Source: Bin87 sp034423595
GTDB lineage: Bacteria > Chloroflexota > Dehalococcoidia > Lucifugimonadales > UBA3495
Direction: 5' to 3'
Assembly (NCBI GenBank): GCA_965207025.1
Contig: OZ242258.1
Coordinates: 3,534,001 to 3,598,000, forward strand
Length of the DNA stretch: 64,000 bases
The number at the start of each line of letters is the position of its first letter. Position 1 is the first letter of the stretch. This document shows, piece after piece, positions 8,764 through 17,796 of the stretch. Made by a program: the position numbers and the translations under genes. The notes beneath the pieces were generated by a model, which saw nothing but the letters and a program-made list of their open reading frames with translations, did no database searches and was not told the origin of the DNA.

Positions 8764-9498
8764 TCAGCCCCGTCGCCGCCGGCGCAGGCCCGGTATTCCC
8801 GGAAACGCGCCTTCCTGCAATACCCATTGCAGCCGCTGTAGCAACGCCCGACTTTCCTCGGCGTCCAGCAGCGTCAGCAGTTCCGCCACGTCGCCGGTGG
8901 GCGCGAGCAATTGTCCGCATAGCTGGCGCAACGGTTCCAGCAAATGGTCCGGTATGGGTTCCTCGCCAAAGTCCCAGATCACCGTGCGGATCTTGGTATC
9001 GGCGTGGAATGTGAGTCCCTGGTCGATTCCCCAGAGCTTGCCGTCGAAACCGCGCAGCACGTGGTTCGCCTTGCGGTCGGTGTTGTTGGCGACCAGATCA
9101 AAGCAGCACATCATCCTGAGCTGATCGGCGTCGGATTCGTCCAGGCTGTCCCTGGAAATCGTGTAGTAGTTTTCCTTGGGGTCGTGGTCAACGAACAGCT
9201 GGGCCGAGCCGATGCCATGCGGGCCGTCGCGAATCACGGTCAGGGGGATGAAGTCCCAGCCCAGAATTCGGCTCAGCAGATACGCCGCGCATTCTCGCTT
9301 GAACAGCGTCCCGCTGGGAAAGTCCCAAAGGGGAATCTCGCCTTTGCGCGGTTTGTAGATTGCGTGCCCCTGCCGACCGTCCAGTTCCAGCTCAGCCAGA
9401 AACGTGTAATTGGAACCGTGCGGCGTGAGCTCCCAACTGAGGAACTCGCCGCGGGACAATAGGTCAAGGTCGGAAGGTTCGGCTCCGGACACGAGCAT
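8764..9498 (-). CDS. SCO1664 family protein (TIGR03843), PI3/4-kinase-like fold
   Basis: 244 residues matching the SCO1664 family of Actinobacteria and Chloroflexota, which carries a phosphatidylinositol 3/4-kinase-like fold of unknown substrate. Kinase-like features are the Lys in AIYKPRKGE, the catalytic-loop-like DLVANNTDRKANHV, and the metal-binding-loop-like WGIDQGLTF. It lies 18 bp downstream of a DUF3090 gene on the same strand, the usual partner of this family. The C-terminus ends in an Arg-rich tail. Confidence 0.85.
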   Translation of the reverse strand: MLVSGAEPSDLDLLSRGEFLSWELTPHGSNYTFLAELELDGRQGHAIYKPRKGEIPLWDFPSGTLFKRECAAYLLSRILGWDFIPLTVIRDGPHGIGSAQLFVDHDPKENYYTISRDSLDESDADQLRMMCCFDLVANNTDRKANHVLRGFDGKLWGIDQGLTFHADTKIRTVIWDFGEEPIPDHLLEPLRQLCGQLLAPTGDVAELLTLLDAEESRALLQRLQWVLQEGAFPGIPGLRRRRRG

Positions 9499-9516
9499 AC
9501 AACGCCGGAGGTCCGG

Positions 9517-10050
9517 CTAGCCGGTTTCAAATACCGCGTGGCCGTTGGCGCGAACACACTGATGGCCGTCCGGGTCGATGGGCGCGCCGCACAGGAAACA
9601 TGGCGGACGCCCCGAAGCGCAGATGCGCAACGCCTCGTTGGCCAGATCGGAGCACTGCGCCATGGTCATCCAGAAGCTCACCGAAGTTTGCGCGCCGGCG
9701 TCCGGGTCGTCCTCGTCACCTTCAAATGCGTGAAGAACGAAGCAGTTGGCGTCCTGATCATACTGCAACTGCATCTGGCGGGCATGGAAGTCCTGTTCCA
9801 GTGGATCACCGCTCCACGGCGCTTCTCCGGGGGTGCTGTCCTTGGACCCAGATTCCTCGCCCAGTTGCTTCACCGCCTGTTGCAGATAGAGGCCCAACTG
9901 GAGAAGCTGCTCCTTCTCAAGCCAAATGGAAGACTGCGCCCGGCCGGCCTCGGCGACCAGCCGGAAGGTGCGCCGGCCCGGGCGTCCAAAGGTCTCCGCG
10001 GTAACGGACTGCGCCGCGCCAAGCTTGTAACGTGCTTCCCGCTCTGCCAT
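9517..10050 (-). CDS. DUF3090 family protein (TIGR03847)
   Basis: 177 residues of the DUF3090/TIGR03847 family, almost always found next to an SCO1664-family gene as here. The N-terminal half is beta-rich (GRRTFRLVAEAG) and the C-terminus has a small zinc-ribbon-like motif (CFLCG, then HQCVRANGH). The gene precedes the SCO1664 gene with an 18-bp gap, so they probably form one operon. The biochemical role is unknown. Confidence 0.88.
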   Translation of the reverse strand: MAEREARYKLGAAQSVTAETFGRPGRRTFRLVAEAGRAQSSIWLEKEQLLQLGLYLQQAVKQLGEESGSKDSTPGEAPWSGDPLEQDFHARQMQLQYDQDANCFVLHAFEGDEDDPDAGAQTSVSFWMTMAQCSDLANEALRICASGRPPCFLCGAPIDPDGHQCVRANGHAVFETG

Positions 10051-10092
10051 GTCGTTATGATAGTCGGCAACCCACGGACTGGCAAGGGCCGC

Positions 10093-10539
10093 CTAACTGC
10101 CGAATGAACCGTCGCGCGCGCTGGGTGGCGGCTCCGTGAACGGCTCGCCCTTGGCCTCGGCTTCCATCCTGCGCCGGTTCCAAGCGTCCCACGCTGTGTT
10201 GGCTTCCTCACGGCCCAGGGCCATTCCCTCAGCTCGGCCTTCCTGTCGCTTTCTTTCCATGTACAACCAACCGAAAACCATAACCGCTCCTTCAACGACA
10301 ATCGGGCTGCACATCACCCAGAACACAGCGGCCCGCGTCGTGTCTTCCATTATCAACGATGGCGCTTGACGCCAGCTCGGATTGTCTCCATCAAAGACGT
10401 GGATGTATGTGTAGAAGATCAACGTGGCGACGAAGCAAACACTGAACGCCCAGAAATGCGGCTTGACTCTTTCTGCCGGCACGCCCAGGAAGGACACCCA
10501 TTGCCGTTCGTCACGGTTGTTCCTTTGACGTTGGTTCAT
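10093..10539 (-). CDS. Membrane protein with C-terminal WNRRRM motif, unknown function
   Basis: 148 residues with two membrane helices (FWAFSVCFVATLIFYTYI and a second near 75-95), then a charged segment with EGRAEGMALGREE and the tail WNRRRMEAEAKGEPFTEPPP. The tail is nearly identical to that of the protein at 7410-7985, though the membrane parts differ. The position upstream of the DUF3090 gene on the same strand suggests possible co-transcription. Function unknown. Confidence 0.6.
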   Translation of the reverse strand: MNQRQRNNRDERQWVSFLGVPAERVKPHFWAFSVCFVATLIFYTYIHVFDGDNPSWRQAPSLIMEDTTRAAVFWVMCSPIVVEGAVMVFGWLYMERKRQEGRAEGMALGREEANTAWDAWNRRRMEAEAKGEPFTEPPPSARDGSFGS

Positions 10540-10592
10540 ATGCTATCCCCATTAACAGCGCTGAGCAAGGCGATTGCATCCGATTCAGATGT

Positions 10593-12125
10593 TCAGCCCA
10601 ACCCCCGGGCGCGATATTGCAGCGCTTCGGCCAGGTGCGGCGGCCCGATGTGCTCCGCGCCGGCCAGGTCCGCTATTGTCTGGGCAACCTTCACCACCCG
10701 GTGCAACGCGCGCGCCGACAGGTCCAGCGTTTGGGCGGCCCGTTGCAGCAACGCCTCGGTGTCATCCTGCAACGTGCAGTGCTCCCAGATCTTCGAGCCG
10801 GCCATCTCCGCGTTGGATAGCGCTGCCGTTTCATCATCCGAGGCGAACCGCCGTTCCTGAATCGCCCGCGCCGCCGCAACCCGCTCCCGCGCTGCCTCCG
10901 ACGGTTCCGCTTCCGCTTGCGCCAGCAGGCTGTCGTACTCCACCGGCGGCACTTCCACGAAAATGTCGATCCGCTCCAGCAGCGGCCCGCTGATCCGACG
11001 CCGATAGCGCGCCACCGCCGAAGGACTGCAAACGCACTGCTTGCGCGGATGCGTGGCGTACCCGCAGGGGCAGGGATTCATCGCCGCCACCAGCATGAAG
11101 CTGGCCGGATACGTTACGGTGCCGCTCACCCTGGTGATGGTCACCGTCTTGTCCTCCAGGGGCTGCCGCAACGATTCCAACAGCGCGTGCCCGAACTCCG
11201 GCAACTCGTCAAGGAAAAGTACGCCCCGGTGGCTCAGCGTGATTTCTCCGGGGCGCAGCATCCGGCCGCCGCCCACCAGGCCGGCGTTGGAGATGGTGTA
11301 GTGAGGCGCGCGGAAAGGCCGCTGCGCGATCAACGGACTGTCCGGAGGCAGGTTCCCGCTCACGCTGTAGATCTTGGTAACCTCCAGCGCTTCGTTCGGC
11401 GTCAGGTACGGCAGGATGCCCGGCAGCGCCCGCGCCAGCAGCGTTTTGCCGGAGCCGGGAGGCCCGCTAAACAGTATGTTGTGGAACCCGGCCGCCGCCA
11501 CCTCCAGCGCCCGCTTGGCGTGGTCCTGACCGCGTATGTGGCAAAGATCAGTGCTGTCGGGCGGGTTGCGGTTCCCGTTGAGATACACGCCGCTGTACGG
11601 GAACGGCTCTATCGCCGTCTCACCCTGCAAGTGGCCCAGCAGTTGCGCCAGCGTCGCCACCGGATACACCCGCATCCCGTCCACCAGCGCCGCCTCCGCC
11701 GCGTCCACCGCCGGCACGTACACTGCTCGGATGCCCTGCTCGCGCGCCACCCACACCATGGGCAGGATGCCGGCGGTGTGTCGCAACCCGCCGTCCAGCG
11801 ACAGCTCGCCCAGGAAGATCGTCGGCTCGTTGGGCGGCGCGGCCTGTCCGGTGCTGAACAGGATTCCGGCGGCGATGGGCAGGTCGTAAGCCGGGCCTGC
11901 TTTCTTCAAATCCGCCGGCGCCAGGTTCACGGTGATGCGGCGCATGGGGAACTCGCAGCCGCTGTTGCGCACCGCCGCCCGCACCCGTTCCTTGGCCTCC
12001 TGCACCGCCGTGTCGGGCAGGCCGACGATGTGAAAGGCCGGCAATCCCGGCGAAATATCCGTCTCGGCCTGTATGATCTGACCGTCCAATCCAACCACCG
12101 CGCAAGTTTGAGCCGTTGCCAACAT
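10593..12125 (-). CDS. YifB/ComM family Mg chelatase-like AAA+ ATPase
   Basis: 510-residue AAA+ protein of the YifB/ComM family. Known members are hexameric helicases that help integrate incoming DNA in natural transformation; others are only called Mg chelatase-like. The N-terminal domain starts MLATAQTCAVVGLDG and contains PAFHIVGLPD. Walker A GPPGSGKT lies near residue 220 and Walker B VLFLDELPEF near 298. A zinc-finger-like cysteine set (NPCPCGYATHPRKQCVC) follows, then the C-terminal Mg-chelatase-type lid. Length is normal. Confidence 0.93.
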   Translation of the reverse strand: MLATAQTCAVVGLDGQIIQAETDISPGLPAFHIVGLPDTAVQEAKERVRAAVRNSGCEFPMRRITVNLAPADLKKAGPAYDLPIAAGILFSTGQAAPPNEPTIFLGELSLDGGLRHTAGILPMVWVAREQGIRAVYVPAVDAAEAALVDGMRVYPVATLAQLLGHLQGETAIEPFPYSGVYLNGNRNPPDSTDLCHIRGQDHAKRALEVAAAGFHNILFSGPPGSGKTLLARALPGILPYLTPNEALEVTKIYSVSGNLPPDSPLIAQRPFRAPHYTISNAGLVGGGRMLRPGEITLSHRGVLFLDELPEFGHALLESLRQPLEDKTVTITRVSGTVTYPASFMLVAAMNPCPCGYATHPRKQCVCSPSAVARYRRRISGPLLERIDIFVEVPPVEYDSLLAQAEAEPSEAARERVAAARAIQERRFASDDETAALSNAEMAGSKIWEHCTLQDDTEALLQRAAQTLDLSARALHRVVKVAQTIADLAGAEHIGPPHLAEALQYRARGLG

Positions 12126-12244
12126 TTTGACTCCTCGTATGTCATCGTCAATCGCATAGCGAACAAATTTTCCGAAACATTACCATACAGAACACAAGAG
12201 CGCAATATGCCGCTGGCATCAATTTTGCGCTTCCCAACGTCATC

Positions 12245-12352
12245 GTCAGAATCAGGATTTGCCGGATTTAGGGATTATCATGATTGAGCAGATGGCGCTG
12301 ATTGCGAGCGGAATCCTGAAAATCCGATAATCCAGTGAATCCTGATTCTGAC
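12245..12352. repeat. Dispersed repeat family D, copy 1, with perfect 15-bp inverted ends
   Basis: Begins GTCAGAATCAGGATT and ends with its exact reverse complement AATCCTGATTCTGAC. The interior carries GGATTTAGGGATTATCATGA-like segments. It lies immediately upstream of hsdR. Related copies are at 17067-17243 and 17637-17742, with fragments near 39009 and 55606. Confidence 0.85.
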
Positions 12353-12377
12353 AATTGTCGTGTGTTAGATTTAAGGC

Positions 12378-14630
12378 ATGACACCCGAGCAGCAAGCCAG
12401 ACATAAAATTGACGGGCTACTGCTTCAGGCCGGCTGGAGCTATCGCACCGAGATGCACTCCACCGGCGCCGACCGAGCCGGCTTTGCGGACTACCTGCTA
12501 TACGACGCCGATGGAACCGCCATCGCGTTGCTGGAAGCCAAAGCCGCCGGGAAAGACCCGCTGTCGGGAAAGGAACAGGCGCGGCAGTACGCCGTCAACC
12601 TCGGTGTCAATCACGTCATCCTGTCCAACGGCGACCGGCATTATGCGTGGGATATTCGAGCCGGGGATCCGGTGCGAACGCTGGCCATACCCTCGCCGGC
12701 GACCGTTCTCGGCTCCATGAGCGCAGCGCCCCGTCACCGCTCCGAACTCTGGACGACCCGCGTCGGCGCCAGTTACTTGCAGCAGATGGCCGATGCGGAA
12801 ACGGCTTTGCGGGACTACCAGGTTGCCGCGATCAATGCCGTGCAGGAAAGCGCCCAGGCCGGCGACGCCGCCTTTCTGCTGGAAATGGCTACCGGAACCG
12901 GCAAAACCACCGTCGCCGCGGCCCTGTGCTTCCTGTTCCTGAACACCGGCAATGCCCGGCGTGTCCTCTTCCTAGTTGACCGCATCGAGTTGCGGCGGCA
13001 GGCCGTGGCCGGGATCAACGCGGCCCTGAACGAGCAATACGTCGTGCGCGACTATTACGGCGACCCGACCTACGATTGGGAACGAACCCACGTCACCGTC
13101 ACCACCGTCCAGTCCATTGACGCCCTGATGCGCCACGGCGACGTTATACCCGCCGACTATTTCGACCTGATCATCGCGGATGAGGCCCACCGCTGCATCA
13201 GTGGGCCGAACCATCGCCGGCTCTTTGAACAGTTCCATGCCGAGAAAATCGGGCTTACCGCCACGCCCCGAACTCTGGTCAACAACCTCGTCTCCGATGA
13301 CGACAGCTCGCCGGCGGCCCAGGAACAGCGCGCCCTGCGCGATACCTACCTGGCTTTCGGCTTGCCGCCCGGCGAACCTACCTACGCCTACACCATCGCC
13401 CAGGGCGTAACGGACGGCTATCTGGTCGGCCCCACCGCCGTGGACGTGCGCACGGAGGTCACCCGGCAACTGATGTCCGACGAGGGCTACCAGGTCACGT
13501 TGGCAGACTATGAGAGTGGCGGCGACGATTTTGAGCTGACCTACCGGGCCGGCGACTTTGCCAGAACGTTCCTGTCGCCGGGCACCAACGCCGAATTCGC
13601 CCGGGTGTACCTCGAGGAAGCCCTGCGCGAGCCGGAAACCGACCTGATCGGCAAGGGCATCATCTACGCCGTTAACCAGCGCCACGCCGCCGCCCTCACC
13701 CAGGCCCTCAACGAAGCTGCGTCCGCCCGTTGGCCCGGGGTGTACAGCTCGGACTTTGCCGTGCAGGTCACCTCCCACGTGTACGACGCCAACATTTTCG
13801 GCGAGCAATTCAAGCACGACTCCCTCAGCGGCCAGCACCCGGAAATGCCCGGCTACGCCACGTCGAAAACACGGGTGTGCGTTACCGTGGCCATGATGAC
13901 TACCGGGTACGATTGCCCCGACCTGCTGAACATCGGGGTGTGCCGGCCCATCAAGTCGCCGGTGGACTTCACGCAGATCAAGGGCCGGGGCACCCGCAAG
14001 TACGACTTTCGCAACAACTACACCGACCCGCTGGTGCGGGAGCAAATCGAATCCCGCCCCAAGGAGAAGTTCAAGATTGTTGACTTCTTCGGCGTGTGCG
14101 AATATCACCACGAAACCGATTACTACGAACCGCGCATCTCAGCGCCAACTCCCGAACCCTCAATCTCCGACTTAAGCGATGGCAGCGATGGGACCGACGG
14201 CCCGCCCTCGGAACCCGCTCCCACCGGCAAGGGCGTCTTCATTCGCTACGGCGTTGACCAAACCGAAAGCGCAACCCAGCTGACCTTTGAGGCGGACAGT
14301 CGCCACATCGCAGAACGGCAGCCGCTCCTGGATCCCAGGGCCGAGCTGCGGCGACGACTGGAAGTCACGAATCAAACCGTCGCCGACGCTTTCACCGAGT
14401 ACTTGGCGCAGTACCCGGTGGACGACGACCGCCTGGGCAACGTGCTGGCGCTGTTCGAGGCTTACGCCACCGACGCGGACGCGCGCGACGCCATCGACGG
14501 CAAACGTTTCGCCGACCTCACCGGAACCACCCTGCCGCTGAACCAATACATCGCCGTCCCCGACGAACACCGGGAGCGGATACCGGGCTACGTGCGCGCG
14601 CATCTGCTGGGTGGGGAACAGGCAGCATAA
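12378..14630 (+). CDS. hsdR: Type I restriction endonuclease subunit R (HsdR)
   Basis: 750-residue translocating nuclease subunit of a type I restriction-modification system. The N-terminal PD-(D/E)XK nuclease is seen in ADYLLYD and LLEAKAAG. The helicase motor follows: Walker A ATGTGKTT near residue 170, DEAH box ADEAHR near 265, and a motif-VI-like KGRGTRKYDF near 533. The C-terminal part matches EcoEI-type HsdR. The gene starts 25 bp after a family D repeat, and the methylase/specificity gene follows with a 4-bp gap. A weak TTAAGG precedes the ATG. Confidence 0.93.
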   Translation: MTPEQQARHKIDGLLLQAGWSYRTEMHSTGADRAGFADYLLYDADGTAIALLEAKAAGKDPLSGKEQARQYAVNLGVNHVILSNGDRHYAWDIRAGDPVRTLAIPSPATVLGSMSAAPRHRSELWTTRVGASYLQQMADAETALRDYQVAAINAVQESAQAGDAAFLLEMATGTGKTTVAAALCFLFLNTGNARRVLFLVDRIELRRQAVAGINAALNEQYVVRDYYGDPTYDWERTHVTVTTVQSIDALMRHGDVIPADYFDLIIADEAHRCISGPNHRRLFEQFHAEKIGLTATPRTLVNNLVSDDDSSPAAQEQRALRDTYLAFGLPPGEPTYAYTIAQGVTDGYLVGPTAVDVRTEVTRQLMSDEGYQVTLADYESGGDDFELTYRAGDFARTFLSPGTNAEFARVYLEEALREPETDLIGKGIIYAVNQRHAAALTQALNEAASARWPGVYSSDFAVQVTSHVYDANIFGEQFKHDSLSGQHPEMPGYATSKTRVCVTVAMMTTGYDCPDLLNIGVCRPIKSPVDFTQIKGRGTRKYDFRNNYTDPLVREQIESRPKEKFKIVDFFGVCEYHHETDYYEPRISAPTPEPSISDLSDGSDGTDGPPSEPAPTGKGVFIRYGVDQTESATQLTFEADSRHIAERQPLLDPRAELRRRLEVTNQTVADAFTEYLAQYPVDDDRLGNVLALFEAYATDADARDAIDGKRFADLTGTTLPLNQYIAVPDEHRERIPGYVRAHLLGGEQAA

Positions 14631-14634
14631 AACC

Positions 14635-17064
14635 ATGGAAGTGCAGGAAGTCAAGAACATCGTCAGCACCGCTCGCGACCTGCTGGTAGGCAAGGTGCCG
14701 CTGCCTGTGGACCAGTGCCAGGAAATCACGCGGGCGCTGATTTACAAGTTCCTCAGCGCCGAGGATGCCACCAGCGTTGGGCTGGGCGGCGCACCCCGTT
14801 ATTTCACCGGCGCACACGACGAATGTCGCTGGGACGCCCTGATGAGCCCCGAGCAGACCGCCAACGAGGTGGACCGTCGCTACCGGGACGGCATGGCCAT
14901 GCTGGGCCGGGCCGACGTCATGCCGGCCATTCGCACCATCTACCAGGACGCCTACATCCCCTACAACGACCCGATAATTCTGCGGGACTTCCTGCGGGCC
15001 ATCGACCGCTTTGACACCGACGACACGGAGAAAATCGGCGACGCCTACGAAATGCTGCTGCAAGACTTGGGCGCACAGGCGTCGGCCGGCCAGTTCCGCA
15101 CGCCCCGGCACATCATCGACTTCATCGTCGCCGTCATCGACCCACAGAAGCACGAGACCATCCTGGACCCGGCCTGCGGCACCGGCGGCTTCCTGGCGTC
15201 CACCTGGGAACACGTCAACCGGGCCGGCCGGCTGTCCGCGGCGGACCGGGGGAACCTGGCCCGCAACTTGGCGGGCTACGACATCTCGCCCACCATGGCA
15301 ATGCTGTCCACGGTCAACCTGTTCCTGCACCACCAGCAACAGCCCGTGGTCAGCGTCTATGACACCCTCACCAGCGAGGATAAGTGGAACGACCACTATG
15401 ACGTGATCCTGGCCAACCCGCCGTTCATGTCGCCCAAAGGCGGCATCCGACCCCACGGGCGCTTTTTCAGCAACAGCAGACGCTCGGAAGTGCTGTTCGT
15501 CGATTACATCATGGGCCATCTGAACGAAGGCGGCCGGGCCGGCGTCATCGTGCCCGAGGGCGTCATCTTCCAGAGCCAGCGGGCGCATACCCAACTGCGC
15601 CGCCTGCTGGTGGAAACCGCACTGGCGGCGGTGGTGTCGCTGCCGGCCGGCGTGTTCCAACCCTATTCCGGCGTCAAGACCTCCATACTGATCCTGGACA
15701 AAACCCTGTCCCGCCGCGCCGACTCCATCGCCTTCTTCAAAGTGGAAAACGACGGCTACGACCTGGGCGCCCAACGCCGCCCCATCGACCGTAACGACCT
15801 GCCGGCGGTGCAAGCGGAACTGTGCGAATACCTCCGCCGCGTCCGCGCCGGCGAATCAGTTGACGACTTCACGCCGCAGACGGGGTTGGTGGTAGCGAAA
15901 GACCGCATCGCCGACGGCGGCGACTACAACCTCAGCGGCGAGCGGTACCGGGAGAATGGCCGGCAAATCACAAATTGGCCCGTAGCGGCACTGGGCGATG
16001 TCGCAGAAGTAGTTGCCGGACAATCTCCGCCTGGACATTCTTACAACGATAATGGTAGCGGAATGCCTTTCCATCAGGGGAAAACCGAGTTTGGGGAAAC
16101 ATTTATTGGTGAACCAGTCAAATGGACGACCGCACCGAAACGATTTGCCGAACGCGGCGACATTGTCATGTCCGTTCGAGCACCTGTTGGGCCAGTCAAC
16201 CTTACTGGTGAACGCATTTGTATCGGCAGAGGTCTGGCCGCAATTAGACCGGAGCAGGACCTATTGCTTACGCGGTACGCCTTCTATCTCCTGCGTAGTA
16301 TGGAATCAGAAATAAACGGTAGCACTGGAGCAGCGTTTGCTTCGATAAATAAACGAGAGATTGAGCAAATCAGAATTCCGTTGCCGCCGCAAGAGGTTCA
16401 GCGCGAGATAGTGTCGGAGATTGAGGGGTATCAGCGGGTGATTGACGGCGCGCGTGCGGTGGTGGACAACTGGCGTCCGCGGATTGCGATGGATCCGGAG
16501 TGGCCGGTGGTGCCACTGTATGAAGTTTGCGACATCCAACGGGGAAAGTTTGCTCACCGCCCCAGAAACGAGCCGCGGTTTTATGGTGGTAATTTTCCGT
16601 TTATTCAGACCGGTGACGTTACTCGCGCCAATGGAGGGAAAATCCAATATACACAGACCTTGAACGATGAAGGTCTTGCGATAAGCAGGCTGTTTCAGCC
16701 GCCTGTGGTGGTAATTACTATTGCTGCCAATATAGGGGATACGGCGGTTCTTGACTTCCCCTGCTGCTTTCCAGATAGCGTTATAGGTCTGATTCCCAAT
16801 GACAAGACCGATGCTTGGTTCTTGGAACTTATGATGCGCTCCAAGAAGGAATACCTGGCCCAAATCGCCCCGCAAGCAGCTCAGAAAAACATCAATGTCG
16901 CAATCTTAAAAACCTTGGAAATCCCCCTGCCACCGCTGGAAACCCAGCAGGCCATCGTAGCCGAGATTGAGGCGGAACGGGCGCTGGTCTCCGCCAACCG
17001 CGAGCTGGCACAGCGCATAGAGGAGCGGATTGCGGCAGCCATCGGGCGGGTGTGGGCCGAGTAA
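14635..17064 (+). CDS. Fused type I methyltransferase-specificity subunit (HsdM-HsdS)
   Basis: 809 residues carrying two normally separate subunits in one chain. Residues 1 to about 440 are the HsdM N6-adenine methyltransferase, with SAM motif DPACGTGGF near 178 and catalytic NPPF near 261. From about 445 there are two target-recognition domains (opening NWPVAALGDVAEV and WPVVPLYEVCDIQ), each ending in a conserved helix with LPPQEVQREIVSEIE or LPPLETQQAIVAEIE. The recognition domains are visibly AT-richer than the methylase part. The start follows hsdR by 4 bp; a GTG at 14611 is the alternative. Confidence 0.9.
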   Translation: MEVQEVKNIVSTARDLLVGKVPLPVDQCQEITRALIYKFLSAEDATSVGLGGAPRYFTGAHDECRWDALMSPEQTANEVDRRYRDGMAMLGRADVMPAIRTIYQDAYIPYNDPIILRDFLRAIDRFDTDDTEKIGDAYEMLLQDLGAQASAGQFRTPRHIIDFIVAVIDPQKHETILDPACGTGGFLASTWEHVNRAGRLSAADRGNLARNLAGYDISPTMAMLSTVNLFLHHQQQPVVSVYDTLTSEDKWNDHYDVILANPPFMSPKGGIRPHGRFFSNSRRSEVLFVDYIMGHLNEGGRAGVIVPEGVIFQSQRAHTQLRRLLVETALAAVVSLPAGVFQPYSGVKTSILILDKTLSRRADSIAFFKVENDGYDLGAQRRPIDRNDLPAVQAELCEYLRRVRAGESVDDFTPQTGLVVAKDRIADGGDYNLSGERYRENGRQITNWPVAALGDVAEVVAGQSPPGHSYNDNGSGMPFHQGKTEFGETFIGEPVKWTTAPKRFAERGDIVMSVRAPVGPVNLTGERICIGRGLAAIRPEQDLLLTRYAFYLLRSMESEINGSTGAAFASINKREIEQIRIPLPPQEVQREIVSEIEGYQRVIDGARAVVDNWRPRIAMDPEWPVVPLYEVCDIQRGKFAHRPRNEPRFYGGNFPFIQTGDVTRANGGKIQYTQTLNDEGLAISRLFQPPVVVITIAANIGDTAVLDFPCCFPDSVIGLIPNDKTDAWFLELMMRSKKEYLAQIAPQAAQKNINVAILKTLEIPLPPLETQQAIVAEIEAERALVSANRELAQRIEERIAAAIGRVWAE

Positions 17065-17066
17065 TC

Positions 17067-17243
17067 GTCAGAATCAGGATTCACCGAATTATATGATTTA
17101 CAAGATTGCTACCTCTCATCGCCACAACGGTCTCAATCATGTAAATCCCCAAATCCTGAAAATCCTGATTCAGACGTAACCCAGCAGAGGCACAACGGTC
17201 ACAATCCCGTAAATCCCCAAATCCTGAAAATCCTGATTCAGAC
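17067..17243. repeat. Dispersed repeat family D, copy 2, with internal tandem duplication
   Basis: Starts GTCAGAATCAGGATTCACCG three bases after the HsdM-HsdS stop. It contains two tandem units with AACGGTCxCAATC, TAAATCCCCAAATCCTGAAA and ATCCTGATTCAGAC, about 68 bp apart. It ends 23 bp before the GxxExxY gene. Confidence 0.85.
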
Positions 17244-17266
17244 AACACGCCCCGCACCGGAGCGCG

Positions 17267-17662
17267 ATGATGGTCAACGACGATCTCACCTACCAAATAA
17301 TCGGTTGCGCCATGAAGGTCCACCGCACCCTGGGCGCCGGTTTCCAGGAGGTAATTTATCAACGGGCTCTCGCTATTGAAATGGGGCGGGCAGGTATCGA
17401 CTTTGGGCGGGAAGTCGAGCAACCTATACTCTATGATGGTGTGGAAATAGGTTCGCGGCGAGCGGACTTTATTGTTGGCAATCGGGTCGTAGTGGAATTG
17501 AAAGCCCTGACGGCGCTGGAGAATTTGCATTTGGCGCAAGTGAAAAACTACGTGGTCGCTTACGGCCTCGAGCTGGGACTGCTGCTGAACTTTGGTGGTC
17601 AAAGCCTGGAATACCGGCGAATATATGGCGGGAATCGTCAGAATCAGAATTATGGGGATTAG
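17267..17662 (+). CDS. GxxExxY protein (PDDEXK_3 family)
   Basis: 131 residues of the GxxExxY family, which has a PD-(D/E)XK nuclease-like fold and no settled function. The naming motif is GFQEVIY; the nuclease-like core is RADFIVGNRVVVELKA (Asp, then E-L-K). The gene lies exactly between two family D repeats, and its last codons and stop lie inside the downstream copy (17637-17742). That suggests it moved as a repeat-bounded cassette or that its 3' end was remodelled by the repeat. The ATG after the AGCGCG stretch is used. Confidence 0.85.
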   Translation: MMVNDDLTYQIIGCAMKVHRTLGAGFQEVIYQRALAIEMGRAGIDFGREVEQPILYDGVEIGSRRADFIVGNRVVVELKALTALENLHLAQVKNYVVAYGLELGLLLNFGGQSLEYRRIYGGNRQNQNYGD

Positions 17663-17742
17663 GGGATTTTCGGCATTAGGCGCTTCCGTCGCAACGGTCT
17701 CAATCCCGTAAATCCTCAAATCATGAAAATCCTGATTCTGAC
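17637..17742. repeat. Dispersed repeat family D, copy 3
   Basis: Runs from GTCAGAATCAGAATTATGGG to AAATCCTGATTCTGAC and includes the AACGGTCTCAATCCCGTAAA segment shared with copy 2. It overlaps the last 26 bases of the GxxExxY gene. Confidence 0.85.
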
Positions 17743-17784
17743 CACACAGTCGCCGACAATTTTGCCATCCCCGCCAACCTAATC

Positions 17785-17790
17785 TATACT
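17785..17790 (+). promoter_or_regulatory. TATACT -10 element, leaderless start
   Basis: TATACT ends seven bases before the ATG at 17797, with no ribosome binding site in between. This is the spacing expected when transcription begins at the A of the start codon. Confidence 0.5.
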
Positions 17791-17796
17791 CAACCC

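Noticed and set aside
10917..12287. Plus-strand open frame opposite yifB
   Set aside because: Antisense shadow; the minus strand encodes complete Walker A and B motifs.
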